A DNA stretch of 64,000 bases from CAVXZE01 sp963766175 (GCA_963766175.1 CAVXZE010000021.1:496001-560000), one strand, 5' to 3'. Shown: positions 41,164 through 49,924, numbered from the stretch's first letter. Translations and numbers: made by a program. Notes: generated from the sequence alone by a model not told the origin.

Positions 41164-42636
41164 TTGATTCCCGATCCCAGAGTTCCCGTCGTGGTGGGCG
41201 TGGGGCAGATCGAGCAGCGCGTAGCGGACCCCCGGAAGGGGGCCGAGCCCCTGGAGATGATGATCGCCGCGGTCGAGCAGGCGGCGGACGACGCCGGAAG
41301 CCGCGACCTGCTGCGGGCGGTGAGCTCCGTCCGGGTGATCCGGGGGATCTGGAAGTACGGCGACCCGGGGCGGGTGGTGGCGGAGCGAATCGGTGCCCCG
41401 GAAGCCCAGACCGTGGGAACACCCTGGGGCGGCAACATGGTGCAGACGACCGTCAACCAGACCGCGCTGGCGATCCAGCGCGGCGAGCTGGAGGTGGCGG
41501 TGATCACCGGAGCGGAGGTCGGAAACAGCTCGGCCAAGGCGCGCAGAAACGGCGTCAAGCTCTCCTTCAGTGAGGCTCCCGGCACGCCCGACCTCGCCAT
41601 CGCTCCGGAAGAGCCGATGAACCACCAGGCGGAGATCGCGCGGGGCATCGTCAGGGCGATCCAGCTCTACCCGATCTTCGAGAACGCCATCCGCCATGCG
41701 CGGGGCGAATCCCTGGATGAGCACCTGACTCGGATCTCCGAGCTGTGGGCGCGCTTCAACGCGGTCGCCGTCGAGAACCCCCACGCCTGGCTGCGCGAGC
41801 CGCTCTCCGCCGAGGAGATCCGCACCACCTCGCCCTCCAACCGGATGATCGGATTCCCCTACCCCAAGCTGATGAACTCGAACAACCGCGTCGACCAGGG
41901 CGCGGCCCTGATTCTCTGCTCGGTGGCGGCCGCCCGCAGAGCGGGCATCGGCGAGGAGCGATGGGTCTATCTCCATGCCGGAACCGAAGCGCACGATTCT
42001 TCGACGGTCTCGACTCGAATCGACCTGCACTCCTCTCCGGCGATCCGGATCGCCGGCTCCCGGGCGCTGGAGCTGGCCGAGACCTCGATCGAGGAGCTGG
42101 CCCACATCGACGTCTACAGCTGCTTCCCCTCCGCGGTACAGGTCGCCACCCAGGAGCTGGGGATCGGCGAGGACCGCCAGCTCACCGTGACCGGCGGTCT
42201 CACCTTCGGCGGCGGTCCGCTCAACGACTACGTGATGCACTCCAACGCCACGATGGTGGAGGTGCTGCGCGCCGACCCCGGCAGCAAGGGTCTGGTGACG
42301 GCGAACGGAGGATTCCTCACCAAGCACGCCTTCGGCGTCTACTCCACCGAGCCGCCGGCCGGGCCCTTCCGCTACGAGAACCTACAGGAGCGGGTCGATC
42401 CGCTGCCGCGCCGGCAAGTCAGCATCGATCACCAGGGGCCGGCGACGATCGAGTCCTACACCGTCATGCACGGCCTGGAGGGACCGGAGATCGGCCACGC
42501 CGCCTGCCTGATCGAGGACGGCCGTCGCACCTGGGCCAACACCCGCGACGCCGACACGATGGCTGCGATGACCAGCGAGGAGTTCTGCGGCCGCCCCGTC
42601 GAGATCGACGGCGAGGGCAACTTCGCCCTCCGGTGA
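41164..42636 (+). CDS. Thiolase-superfamily protein (SCP-x / acetyl-CoA acetyltransferase-like)
   Basis: A 490-residue protein of the thiolase fold. VPVVVGVGQIEQRVADPRKG at the start and LAHIDVYSCFPSAVQVATQE are the usual SCP-x-like segments, with NGGFLTKHAFGVYSTEPP near the end. The region that normally carries the nucleophilic CSSG cysteine reads PWGGNMVQTTVNQTALAIQR, with no cysteine, so a true thiolytic activity is doubtful; non-thiolase members work with a partner protein (DUF35-type) or as scaffolds. Start TTG 41164 has GGAGAAGG at six bases; the longer open frame upstream overlaps the FmdB gene and is unlikely. It converges on the SDR gene (gap 9 bases). Confidence 0.85.
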   Translation: MIPDPRVPVVVGVGQIEQRVADPRKGAEPLEMMIAAVEQAADDAGSRDLLRAVSSVRVIRGIWKYGDPGRVVAERIGAPEAQTVGTPWGGNMVQTTVNQTALAIQRGELEVAVITGAEVGNSSAKARRNGVKLSFSEAPGTPDLAIAPEEPMNHQAEIARGIVRAIQLYPIFENAIRHARGESLDEHLTRISELWARFNAVAVENPHAWLREPLSAEEIRTTSPSNRMIGFPYPKLMNSNNRVDQGAALILCSVAAARRAGIGEERWVYLHAGTEAHDSSTVSTRIDLHSSPAIRIAGSRALELAETSIEELAHIDVYSCFPSAVQVATQELGIGEDRQLTVTGGLTFGGGPLNDYVMHSNATMVEVLRADPGSKGLVTANGGFLTKHAFGVYSTEPPAGPFRYENLQERVDPLPRRQVSIDHQGPATIESYTVMHGLEGPEIGHAACLIEDGRRTWANTRDADTMAAMTSEEFCGRPVEIDGEGNFALR

Positions 42637-42645
42637 CCCACCTGC

Positions 42646-43422
42646 TCAGAGGAACTGCTGTCGGAAGCGACGCATGCCCTTCAGCCAGCGATCGTAGTCC
42701 GAGGTCTTGCGCTGCATGTAGGTCAGAACCTCGGGATGGGGCAGGATCAGGAACCGCTCCTCTTCCAGACCCTGGATCACCGACTCTGCCACGTCGCTGG
42801 GCTGCAGCATCCCGTCCCCCGCCTGGGGAGAGTGATCCTTGCCCTCCATCATCGGCGTTGCAACGGCCTGCGGACACAGAACCGAGACGCGGATGCCGTC
42901 GTCGCCATGGGTGATGGCCAGCGACTCGGCGAAGCCAATCGCCGCGTGCTTGGTGGTCGAGTAGGAGGCGCTGCCGATCTGATTCAGGAGCCCAGCGGCC
43001 GAGGAGGTGTTGAGCAGGTAGCCCTCACCGCGCTCGATCATGCCTGGCAGGACCGCCCTGGCCGCGTAGACGTGGGCCATCACGTTCACTTCCCAGATCT
43101 TCTGCCAGCTCTCGTTGGGGGCCGAGCTGGCCATCCCTCCCGGCTCGTCGGGGATTCCGATGCCCGCGTTGGAGCAGAAGAGATCGATGGGACCGAACCG
43201 CCGCTCGGTCTCCTTCACCAGCGCGATGATCTCGGCCTCGACGGAGACGTCGCAGCGAAGCGCCAGTCCCCCGATCTTCTCCGCGACCTCTCGCGTGCCG
43301 GGTTCGTTGATGTCCGCGACCGCGATGCCGCGCGCGCCCTCCTGGTGGAAGCGCAGACACATCGCCTTGCCGATGCCGCTGGCGCCGCCGGTCACGACGA
43401 TCACCTTGCCCTCGACTCTCAT
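42646..43422 (-). CDS. Short-chain dehydrogenase/reductase
   Basis: A 258-residue classical SDR: GKVIVVTGGASGIGKAMCLR is the cofactor site, VADINEPG the D that favours NAD(H), NAGIGIP the structural asparagine motif, and NTSSAAGLLNQIGSASYSTT followed by KHA gives catalytic Ser, Tyr and Lys. The active site loop CPQAVATPMMEG is standard. NAD-linked oxidation of an alcohol, perhaps in a CoA or steroid route with the neighbouring thiolase-like protein, is likely but unproven. ATG 43422 gives the usual MRVEGK start. It is divergent from the ABC operon across an AT-rich operator. Confidence 0.9.
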   Translation of the reverse strand: MRVEGKVIVVTGGASGIGKAMCLRFHQEGARGIAVADINEPGTREVAEKIGGLALRCDVSVEAEIIALVKETERRFGPIDLFCSNAGIGIPDEPGGMASSAPNESWQKIWEVNVMAHVYAARAVLPGMIERGEGYLLNTSSAAGLLNQIGSASYSTTKHAAIGFAESLAITHGDDGIRVSVLCPQAVATPMMEGKDHSPQAGDGMLQPSDVAESVIQGLEEERFLILPHPEVLTYMQRKTSDYDRWLKGMRRFRQQFL

Positions 43423-43469
43423 TCCTCTTCTCCCTCGATCTCGGGCCGAAAGACTACCTCTTGACACAA

Positions 43470-43507
43470 GAGAAATAATGTAATAGTTGACTAGTACATT
43501 ATTTCTC
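43470..43507. promoter_or_regulatory. Perfect 13-bp inverted repeat in the SDR / ABC-operon divergent promoter
   Basis: GAGAAATAATGTA at 43470-43482 is repeated in perfect inversion as TACATTATTTCTC at 43495-43507, with a 12-base spacer that itself holds TAGTTGACTA. The stretch is strikingly AT-rich for this genome. A TTGACA lies at 43461-43466 directly beside it. It fills the 128-base gap between the divergent SDR (start 43422) and ABC ATPase (start 43551) genes, so it is a strong candidate for a shared promoter and operator. Confidence 0.85.
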
Positions 43508-43550
43508 CAAATCGCCAGGCCTGGATACCCCTGGGGGAGAAGAAGGGAAG

Positions 43551-44432
43551 ATGAACAACGGCGCTCTCGAAGCGGTGCTCCGGGTTCGCGAACTCAGCTA
43601 CCGCTACCCCGGCTCACTGGATCCCGTCCTGCGCGGACTCGACTTCGAGATCCGCGAGGGAGAGATCTTCGGCTTTCTCGGCCCCAACGGCTCGGGAAAG
43701 AGCACCACCCAGAAGCTGCTGACGCGGATCCTCCCCGGCTATCGGGGAGAGGTCGAGGTCTTCGGGGGCGATCTCCGCAGCATGGGCGACGACTTCTACA
43801 ACCGGATCGGTGTCTGCTTCGAGTTTCCCAACCTCTACGAGAAATTGACGGCGGAGGAGAACCTGGAGTTCTACGGCGGCTTCTTCGACGTGCCGACCGA
43901 GAAGCCTTCCGAGCTGCTGGAGCGCCTCGACCTCCCGGTGGGGGATCGCCGCAGCGTCGCACAATACTCGAAGGGGATGAAGATGCGCCTGGTGGTGGCG
44001 CGCTCCCTGATGAACCGGCCCCGCTTCTGGTTCCTCGACGAGCCCACTGCGGGCCAGGATCCCGAGCACGCGGTACAGGTGCGCGAGCTGATCCGCGAGA
44101 AGGCCGCCTCGGGGACCACAGTCTTCCTGACCACGCACAACATGACCGTGGCGGATGAGCTCTGCGATCGCGTCGCCTTCCTGGTGGCGGGCGAGATCAG
44201 CGTCCTCGATACGCCGCGCCAGCTGAAGCTGCGCCACACCCGAAAGATCGCGCGGGTCGAAGCGGTCAATGGCATCGGCGTGGAGATCCGCGACTTCCCC
44301 ATCCAGGACCCGCTCGGAAAGCAACGCTTCATCGAGTGGGTTCGCGATCACGATGTCCAGACCATCCACACGCTGGAGCCCTCCCTCGAGGACGTGTTCC
44401 TGAAGATGACCGGAAGGGGGCTGCTCGAATGA
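43551..44432 (+). CDS. ABC transporter ATP-binding protein
   Basis: A 293-residue ATPase. Walker A is FLGPNGSGKSTTQKLL, Walker B is RPRFWFLDEPTAGQDPEH and the H-loop is VFLTTHNMTVA. The signature is QYSKGMKMR in place of LSGGQ, a form seen in many ABC-2-type exporter ATPases. It is followed by a C-terminal DUF4162-like tail (TLEPSLEDVFLKMTGRG). The ATPase plus two short permeases order resembles the mycobacterial Rv2688c-Rv2686c fluoroquinolone exporter type; the substrate is not readable. First gene of the operon, ATGA overlap with the next. Confidence 0.92.
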   Translation: MNNGALEAVLRVRELSYRYPGSLDPVLRGLDFEIREGEIFGFLGPNGSGKSTTQKLLTRILPGYRGEVEVFGGDLRSMGDDFYNRIGVCFEFPNLYEKLTAEENLEFYGGFFDVPTEKPSELLERLDLPVGDRRSVAQYSKGMKMRLVVARSLMNRPRFWFLDEPTAGQDPEHAVQVRELIREKAASGTTVFLTTHNMTVADELCDRVAFLVAGEISVLDTPRQLKLRHTRKIARVEAVNGIGVEIRDFPIQDPLGKQRFIEWVRDHDVQTIHTLEPSLEDVFLKMTGRGLLE

Positions 44433-45145
44433 GGGGTCGCGTCGCGAACGCGGTGCGCCTGTTCCTCCTCGCCCAGTGGCGCAACCGCTTCCCCCACGTC
44501 TACCTCGGAATGGCCCTCCTGACTGTGCTGGGCTTCCGCCTGGCCATGCCGGAGCAGTACGCGGAATGGCTGGTCCCCGCCTTCCTGCTCGGTGAGCCGG
44601 GCACTTTGGCGCTGACACTGGTCGCCGCCCAGGCCTATCTCGAGCGAGGCGATCGCAGCGTGACCGCGCTGGCCGTGACACCGCTGCGGAGCGGCGAGTA
44701 CGTCTTCGCCATGGTCCTCGCCTCGGCGCTGGTGGCGACACTGGCGGGAATCCTGATCCAGGGCGGCGTGCTCGGCGTCGATCTGCGCCTGGTCCTGCTG
44801 TTCCCGCCGCTCCTGCTGACCGCCACGCTGGCGGGCTTCCTGGGACTCGGACTCTCCGCCCGCTTCTCCGAGTTCACGCGATTCCTGGTCGCGGGCTTGA
44901 TGCCGGCGATGGTGCTGATCCAGCTGCCCTACCTCTCGTACTTCGGGCTGGTACCGCGGCTGGCCTTCGTGTGGATTCCGAGCGACGCGGCACTCTTCGG
45001 GCTGGCGAACCTGGCCCGCCCGGATCCCGATCCACTCCACTACGCCCTCTACGCCGCGCTGCTGCTCGGCTACAACGCCGTCGCGTTCCGCTGGGCGCGG
45101 CGCTCCTTTCAGGAGCGGGTGCGCGAGCGATTGGAGCGAGCATGA
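44429..45145 (+). CDS. ABC-2-type membrane subunit 1
   Basis: A 238-residue integral membrane protein with about six predicted helices (for example PHVYLGMALLTVLGFRLAMP, LVAAQAYLER, VFAMVLASALVATLAGILIQ, LVLLFPPLLLTATLAGFLGL). It has the composition and length of an ABC-2-type permease half. The start overlaps the ATPase stop by ATGA and its end overlaps the next subunit, so the three genes are translationally coupled. Sequence similarity to subunit 2 is weak at best. Confidence 0.8.
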   Translation: MRGRVANAVRLFLLAQWRNRFPHVYLGMALLTVLGFRLAMPEQYAEWLVPAFLLGEPGTLALTLVAAQAYLERGDRSVTALAVTPLRSGEYVFAMVLASALVATLAGILIQGGVLGVDLRLVLLFPPLLLTATLAGFLGLGLSARFSEFTRFLVAGLMPAMVLIQLPYLSYFGLVPRLAFVWIPSDAALFGLANLARPDPDPLHYALYAALLLGYNAVAFRWARRSFQERVRERLERA

Positions 45146-45873
45146 GCAAGGTCGGAGCGCTGCTCCGGAAGGATGCCCGCGGGATCTACCGGGACGGCTT
45201 CCTGCTCTACATGTGCGCGTACGTGCCACTGGTCGCGATCGCGGCGCGGCTCGGCGTCCCCTGGATCCCCGTCGAGAATCTGGCTCTCTACCTGGCGCCC
45301 TGGCTGGTCACACTGGGCGGCTCGATCGCAGCCATCCTCTTCGGATTCGGGCTGATCGAGGAGCGCGAGCGCCAGACGCTGCTCCTGCTGCGGGTGCTCC
45401 CGCTCTCGCGGGGGGTGCACTTCAGCTACCTGGTGATCACCACCGGACTGCTCTCCTGCGCCCTCGGCCTGGTGGCCGCAGCGGTCTTCGGTCAGCCCGT
45501 CGCCAACCTCCCCGGCTTTCTGCTGATGCTGGCAGTCGGCTCGCTGACAGCTCCACTCGGCATGCTGATGCTGGGCGTGGCGGCCGCCAACAAGATCGAG
45601 GGGATGGCGGTGGCCAAGCTGGTGAGCTCGATGTCGATCGTGCCCGCGCTGGTCTTCGTGGTGCCCTCCCCGTGGCAGGTCCTGCTGGCGTGGAGTCCGC
45701 ACTACTGGGTGTACCTCGGCCTGCTCCGCGCCTACGCCGGCGAGGCGCAGCTCGCCGGGCTGGCCGTCCACTGGCCCGGCCATCTGGCCTTTGTCGAACC
45801 GCTCGCCGCAGCCGCCCTGTGTCTGGGCGGAATCGCGCTGCTGGCGCGGCTCCACCGCGCCAGGGTGAGGTAG
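45142..45873 (+). CDS. ABC-2-type membrane subunit 2
   Basis: A 243-residue membrane protein with about six helices (FLLYMCAYVPLVAIAARLGV, LALYLAPWLVTLGGSIAAIL, LVITTGLLSCALGLVAAAVF and others). It is the second permease half of the ABC exporter. ATG 45142 overlaps the previous gene (ATGA). The GntR regulator gene follows 10 bases later. Together with subunit 1 it probably forms a heterodimeric pore. Confidence 0.8.
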   Translation: MSKVGALLRKDARGIYRDGFLLYMCAYVPLVAIAARLGVPWIPVENLALYLAPWLVTLGGSIAAILFGFGLIEERERQTLLLLRVLPLSRGVHFSYLVITTGLLSCALGLVAAAVFGQPVANLPGFLLMLAVGSLTAPLGMLMLGVAAANKIEGMAVAKLVSSMSIVPALVFVVPSPWQVLLAWSPHYWVYLGLLRAYAGEAQLAGLAVHWPGHLAFVEPLAAAALCLGGIALLARLHRARVR

Positions 45874-45883
45874 GATTCTCGCG

Positions 45884-46267
45884 ATGGCGAAATTCAGCGT
45901 CAGCCTGGATCATCACTCCGGCGTCCCCATCTACCGCCAGATCATCTCGCAGATCCTCTACGCGATCGCCCGGGGCGATCTTCCCCCCGGCGCCCAGCTA
46001 CCGACGGTGCGCCAGCTCGCCGTCGAGCTTTCGGTGAACCCGAACACCATCATCAAGGCCTACAAGGAGCTGGAGATTCGCGGGAACCTGGAGACGCAGC
46101 AGGGCACGGGCACCTTCATCAGCGATGCCGAGGTCACGATCGCGCCCGACGAGAAGAAGCGCGTCCTGACCGCGCTCTGCAAGGACGTGGTGGGACGCGC
46201 GGGCGCCTACGGGATCGAGCTGGGTGAGATCATCCAGGCGCTCCAGAACTTCGAAGAGGAGAGCTGA
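45884..46267 (+). CDS. YtrA-type GntR-family transcriptional regulator
   Basis: A 127-residue GntR regulator with the winged-helix DNA-binding domain GVPIYRQIISQILYAIARGD, LPPGAQLPTVRQLAVELSVN, PNTIIKAYKELE and GTGTFISD. The C-terminal part is only about 45 residues, as in the YtrA subfamily, which usually controls ABC transporters encoded next to it. It is probably a feedback repressor of this operon; the inverted repeat at 43470-43507 is a candidate target. It lies between the permease and the SPFH gene, 1 base before the latter's start. Confidence 0.9.
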   Translation: MAKFSVSLDHHSGVPIYRQIISQILYAIARGDLPPGAQLPTVRQLAVELSVNPNTIIKAYKELEIRGNLETQQGTGTFISDAEVTIAPDEKKRVLTALCKDVVGRAGAYGIELGEIIQALQNFEEES

Positions 46268-46268
46268 C

Positions 46269-47366
46269 ATGATGAAGAAGACTTTCGACTGGAAAGAGCC
46301 CTTCCAGAAGCTCGCCGCCCTGCCGATCTTCAAGTCGCACTTCGCCTGGGGCCCGCTCAACGCCTTCGTGCTCCTGGCCGGAATCGGCCTGACCGCGGCC
46401 CTGCTGTACCGGCAGGGGAATCTCTCCGACGACCTCGCCATCGCCACCGGAGTCGCCGCGATCTTCATGATCCTGAGCCTCTTCATGGGAAGGCGCTGGG
46501 AGCAGATCCTGAGCGGCGTGGTGCTGATCGCCATCGCCCTCAAGCTGGTACTTCCCGACGAGAAGATCCTGCTTCTGGTAACGGGGATCGCGCTCGCCGC
46601 GATCCTCTCCTGCGTGGTGCAGGTCGCCAGCCAGTGGGAGAAGGCCATCCTGCTGCGGCTGGGGCGGTACAGCGGGCTGCGCGGACCGGGGCTCTTCCTG
46701 ATCCTGCCCTTCGTCGACCGGATCGAGGCCTTCGTCGATCAGCGGGTGCGCGCCACCGACTTCCGCGCCGAGCGGATCCTCACCCTCGACACGGTCCCCG
46801 TCTACGTCGACGCCATCAGCTTCTGGCTGGTCTGGAGCGCCGAGAAGGCGGTGCTCGAGGTCGCGGACTACGCCCACGCCGTGATCCTCTCCGCGCAGGC
46901 CGCGCTTCGCGATGCGGTCGGCAAACACGAGCTCTCCGACCTCCTCAGCAGCCGCGAGAAGCTCTGCGACGAGATCCAGCAGAGGATCGACGAGAAGACC
47001 AACGCCTGGGGAATCACCATCCAGTCCATCGAGATCATCGACGTGGTGCTTCCCGAAGCCCTCGAGGAGGCGATGTCGAAGCGAGCGCAGGCCGAGCGCG
47101 AGCGGCAGGCAAGGATCATCCTCTCCACCACCGAGCGCGAGATCGCCGAGCAGTTCGCGGCTGCCGCCGACCAGTACCGGGACGATCCGACCGCCCTCCA
47201 CCTGCGCGCCATGAACATGATCTACGAGGGGATCCGCCAGAAGGGATCGATGATCATCGTCCCCAGCTCCGCCGTCGAGACCATGGGCCTGGGTGCCGTG
47301 AGTGGGATCGCAGCCCTGGCCAAGAGTGAGGGGGTGGAGACGCCCGAGAAGAAGCGAGAGGAGTGA
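46269..47366 (+). CDS. SPFH/stomatin (slipin)-family membrane protein
   Basis: A 365-residue protein. Three hydrophobic segments at the start (PLNAFVLLAGIGLTAALLYR, IATGVAAIFMILSLFMGRRW, ILLLVTGIALAAILSCVVQV) anchor it, followed by the SPFH domain with VASQWEKAILLRLGRYSGLR, GPGLFLILPFVDRIEAFVDQ and the conserved RVRATDF. It then has the long coiled-coil/alpha segment (EEAMSKRAQAERERQARIIL and EREIAEQFAAAADQYRDDP), as in slipins/stomatins that form oligomeric membrane scaffolds. Its place in an ABC/GntR operon suggests it helps position or regulate the exporter. Confidence 0.88.
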   Translation: MMKKTFDWKEPFQKLAALPIFKSHFAWGPLNAFVLLAGIGLTAALLYRQGNLSDDLAIATGVAAIFMILSLFMGRRWEQILSGVVLIAIALKLVLPDEKILLLVTGIALAAILSCVVQVASQWEKAILLRLGRYSGLRGPGLFLILPFVDRIEAFVDQRVRATDFRAERILTLDTVPVYVDAISFWLVWSAEKAVLEVADYAHAVILSAQAALRDAVGKHELSDLLSSREKLCDEIQQRIDEKTNAWGITIQSIEIIDVVLPEALEEAMSKRAQAERERQARIILSTTEREIAEQFAAAADQYRDDPTALHLRAMNMIYEGIRQKGSMIIVPSSAVETMGLGAVSGIAALAKSEGVETPEKKREE

Positions 47367-47370
47367 TCCC

Positions 47371-47769
47371 GTGGACCGTCTGGCACTGGTGAGCGTGGTA
47401 GCCGGAGCCGTCATGATCGTGGCGCGGGGTCCGATGGTCGTCGCGCCTTCGGTCACGGTGGCAGCCTACCGGTGGCTTCTCGCCAGCCATGCGCGGATTC
47501 GCATCATGAGCGTCTTCGTTGCCGCACTCGGTCTGGTAATGACTCGCGCTGCGCACGGCGCCGAGCAGGATGCGGCCTGGGTCATCTCGATTCTCGGCTG
47601 GCTGTTTCTCTTCGCGACCGTCTTTCTGCTGATCTTCACGTCCTTCTACCAGAAGATCGCCCTCGGGTTCATGGACGCCGTGGACGATCCGGCCGTGCTG
47701 CGCGTTCTCGGCGTCATCGGCGCGCTGTTTGGCGCCTTCCTGATCTACCTCGGCATTGGGGTATTCTGA
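47371..47769 (+). CDS. Small membrane protein of the SPFH operon
   Basis: A 132-residue protein with three or four predicted helices (LALVSVVAGAVMIVARGPMV, RIMSVFVAALGLVMTRAAHG, ILGWLFLFATVFLLIFTSFY, RVLGVIGALFGAFLIYLGIG). No domain is recognised. GTG 47371 is preceded by GAGAGGAG and only 4 bases separate it from the slipin stop, so it belongs to the operon. It may be an accessory or partner of the slipin. It ends 32 bases before the exported protease gene. Confidence 0.7.
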   Translation: MDRLALVSVVAGAVMIVARGPMVVAPSVTVAAYRWLLASHARIRIMSVFVAALGLVMTRAAHGAEQDAAWVISILGWLFLFATVFLLIFTSFYQKIALGFMDAVDDPAVLRVLGVIGALFGAFLIYLGIGVF

Positions 47770-47801
47770 GCTCGAACCCGCTCGAGGTCTCTCGCCCCGC
47801 C

Positions 47802-48791
47802 ATGAGGATTGCCCGATCGGCGCCCTGGTTGATCTTGCTGACGGCTCTCGGTGCGCAGCCCACAATGGCGGTCGTGATCGCTTCGGGTGACGGAACCGGC
47901 AACACCAGCGCGCCGGCCGACGATCCGGGATGGAGAAACGTCGGAGCCATCGGCGGACACACGACGGGTGTCTATCTCGGAAACCACTGGGTGCTCACCG
48001 CCGCGCACGCCGGCGCCCGCGATCTCCAGCTGGGAGATCGGCTCTTCGAAGCGGTCCAGGGGAAGATCCGACATCGCCTCTCCACCGCCCCGGCGCTCGA
48101 GGCGGATCTCCAGCTCTTTCAGCTTCGGGAAGAGCCGGACCTTCCGGCGCCGCGACTGACCGGCAGCGCACCTCGTGTCGACACACCCGTCGTCATGATC
48201 GGAAATGGCGTCAACCGCAGCCCGTCGCGCACCGGGTGGAACCTCGCCTGGGCGATCGTACCGCTCAGCGACGCCTCGCATGCCGGCTACAAATCCAGCC
48301 CGGGAAGAGCGATACGCTGGGGGACCAATCGCATCGCCGCCATCGACCTGCTCATGCCCACGGGCAAGCGAGCAAGCCGGTCCTTTGCCACCCGGTTCGA
48401 CGCCGGCCTTCCCACGCCGCACGAGGCGCAGGCCTCCAATGGCGATTCTGGCGGACCCGTCTTCGCGAAGAACGGCGAAGGAAGATGGGAGCTCGTCGGC
48501 ATCATGTTCACCATCGCCCAACAGTCGAGGCAACCGCAGATCCTGGCAATCTACGGCGATGTCACCTTCGCAGTCGACATCCACGCGTACCGGGATCAGA
48601 TCGAGAAGATCGTCGCCTCCTCGCCAGATCACGATCGCGACGGCGTCCTCGACATCGAAGATAATTGCACCCGTGTCGTGAACCCTGATCAGGTCGACGC
48701 AGACGGCGACGGCACCGGCGATGTCTGTGAGGAGCCCGAGGGCGAGGAGGGCACAGCGCCAAAGGCGGGGAAGAAGGGCTCCTCGGATTAA
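47802..48791 (+). CDS. Exported trypsin-like serine protease with calcium-binding tail
   Basis: A 329-residue secreted protease of the S1 (trypsin-like) family. The signal peptide is APWLILLTALGAQPTMA (cleavage near residue 23). The catalytic triad is H69 in WVLTAAHAG, D102 in LEADLQLFQL and S216 in ASNGDSGGPVF. The last 35 residues form a thrombospondin type-3/calcium-binding repeat, DHDRDGVLDIEDNCTRVVNP with DADGDGTGDVCE after it (about 276-310), then an acidic-basic tail. The tail is typical of secreted proteins of large-genome bacteria. The start ATG 47802 gives the complete signal peptide. It is not linked in function to the operon before it. Confidence 0.9.
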   Translation: MRIARSAPWLILLTALGAQPTMAVVIASGDGTGNTSAPADDPGWRNVGAIGGHTTGVYLGNHWVLTAAHAGARDLQLGDRLFEAVQGKIRHRLSTAPALEADLQLFQLREEPDLPAPRLTGSAPRVDTPVVMIGNGVNRSPSRTGWNLAWAIVPLSDASHAGYKSSPGRAIRWGTNRIAAIDLLMPTGKRASRSFATRFDAGLPTPHEAQASNGDSGGPVFAKNGEGRWELVGIMFTIAQQSRQPQILAIYGDVTFAVDIHAYRDQIEKIVASSPDHDRDGVLDIEDNCTRVVNPDQVDADGDGTGDVCEEPEGEEGTAPKAGKKGSSD

Positions 48792-48883
48792 TCCGGGCCG
48801 AACCCGCATTTCGGCGTGTTTGCCGGGCGCGGCTTCTGATAGGCTCGTCGCTGACGGACTGACCACGGCGGGCGGAGGATCCC

Positions 48884-49858
48884 ATGGCCAAGATCATCGG
48901 CAACATCGTTCCGGAAGACGACTTCACGCATCCCCTCGGGCCGGAGTCGAACTTCAACGAGAGCATGTACTTCAACTTCTTCGACAGGGAGAAGTCGATC
49001 GGGGGCTTCATCCGGCTGGGGAACCGCGCCAACGAGGGCCAGGCCGAGATGACCGTGACCCTCTACCTGCCGGACGGTCGGGTGCTCTTCATGTTCAAGC
49101 GGCCCGAGATCAAGGACAACGACGCCTTCGACGCCGGGGGCTGCCGCTTCGAGGTGCTGGAGCCGACCCAGACCCTGCGCACCGTCTACCAGGGCTCCGT
49201 GCTGGAGCTCGAGGAGCCCCGGAAGATGGCAGATCCGAAGCGCGCCTTCGTCGAGAGCCCGAAGAAGCGCGTCCACCTGGACCTGCTCCACGAGGCGGTG
49301 GGCCCGCTCTACGGAAAGAACGACGCCGGCGAGCAGGGCGACAAGCCGCCCGAGGAGCAGTTCGGCAAGGCCCACTACGAGCAGCACATGCGCGTCCAGG
49401 GCACCCTCGAGATCGACGACACCACCTACCAGATCGACGGCTTCGGGCTGCGGGACCACTCCTGGGGACCCCGCTACTGGCAGGCCATCCACCAGTACGA
49501 CTGGCTCACCATGAACTTCGGACCGGACTTCCACGCCATGGTGTCGATCATCCGCTGGGACCAGGAGCGCGAGCGACGCTGGGGCGTCGTCGTCCACGGC
49601 GAGGAGATCGACCTGATCACCGAGGTCGAGATCGACGCGGACTACGAGGAGAACACTCTCTATCACAAGGGGGTGCACGCGAAGGTCAAGACGGCGAAGG
49701 GAGAAGAGCTGGAGATCGAGGGGAGGGTCCAGAGCTTCATTCCGCTGCGCAACCGCCGCGCCGGCCTCGTCACCCACATCGGCGAGGGCATGACCGAGTG
49801 GCGCTGCGGTGACCAGGTCGGCTACGGGCTCTCCGAGTTCCTGCGACAGGTGGAGTAG
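48884..49858 (+). CDS. DUF7064/DUF7065-type protein (lipocalin-like, CrtC-related)
   Basis: A 324-residue protein of an uncharacterised family, with the segment EIDDTTYQIDGFGLRDHSWG followed by PRYWQAIHQYDWLTMNFGPD. The DHSWG(x)R motif and the beta-rich layout resemble hydroxyneurosporene synthase (CrtC)-like and DUF7064 proteins, which are often found beside CoA or terpenoid catabolic genes. No signal peptide. The enzyme activity, if any, is unknown. ATG 48884 follows GGCGGAGGATCCC. It is probably followed in the same transcript by the VOC and lipoprotein genes. Confidence 0.75.
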   Translation: MAKIIGNIVPEDDFTHPLGPESNFNESMYFNFFDREKSIGGFIRLGNRANEGQAEMTVTLYLPDGRVLFMFKRPEIKDNDAFDAGGCRFEVLEPTQTLRTVYQGSVLELEEPRKMADPKRAFVESPKKRVHLDLLHEAVGPLYGKNDAGEQGDKPPEEQFGKAHYEQHMRVQGTLEIDDTTYQIDGFGLRDHSWGPRYWQAIHQYDWLTMNFGPDFHAMVSIIRWDQERERRWGVVVHGEEIDLITEVEIDADYEENTLYHKGVHAKVKTAKGEELEIEGRVQSFIPLRNRRAGLVTHIGEGMTEWRCGDQVGYGLSEFLRQVE

Positions 49859-49924
49859 GCGCGAAGCCGGGTCCGCCTCCGGTATGCTCCCTCCGAAACC
49901 CGTGACCGCGGAGGAGCCGCAGCG

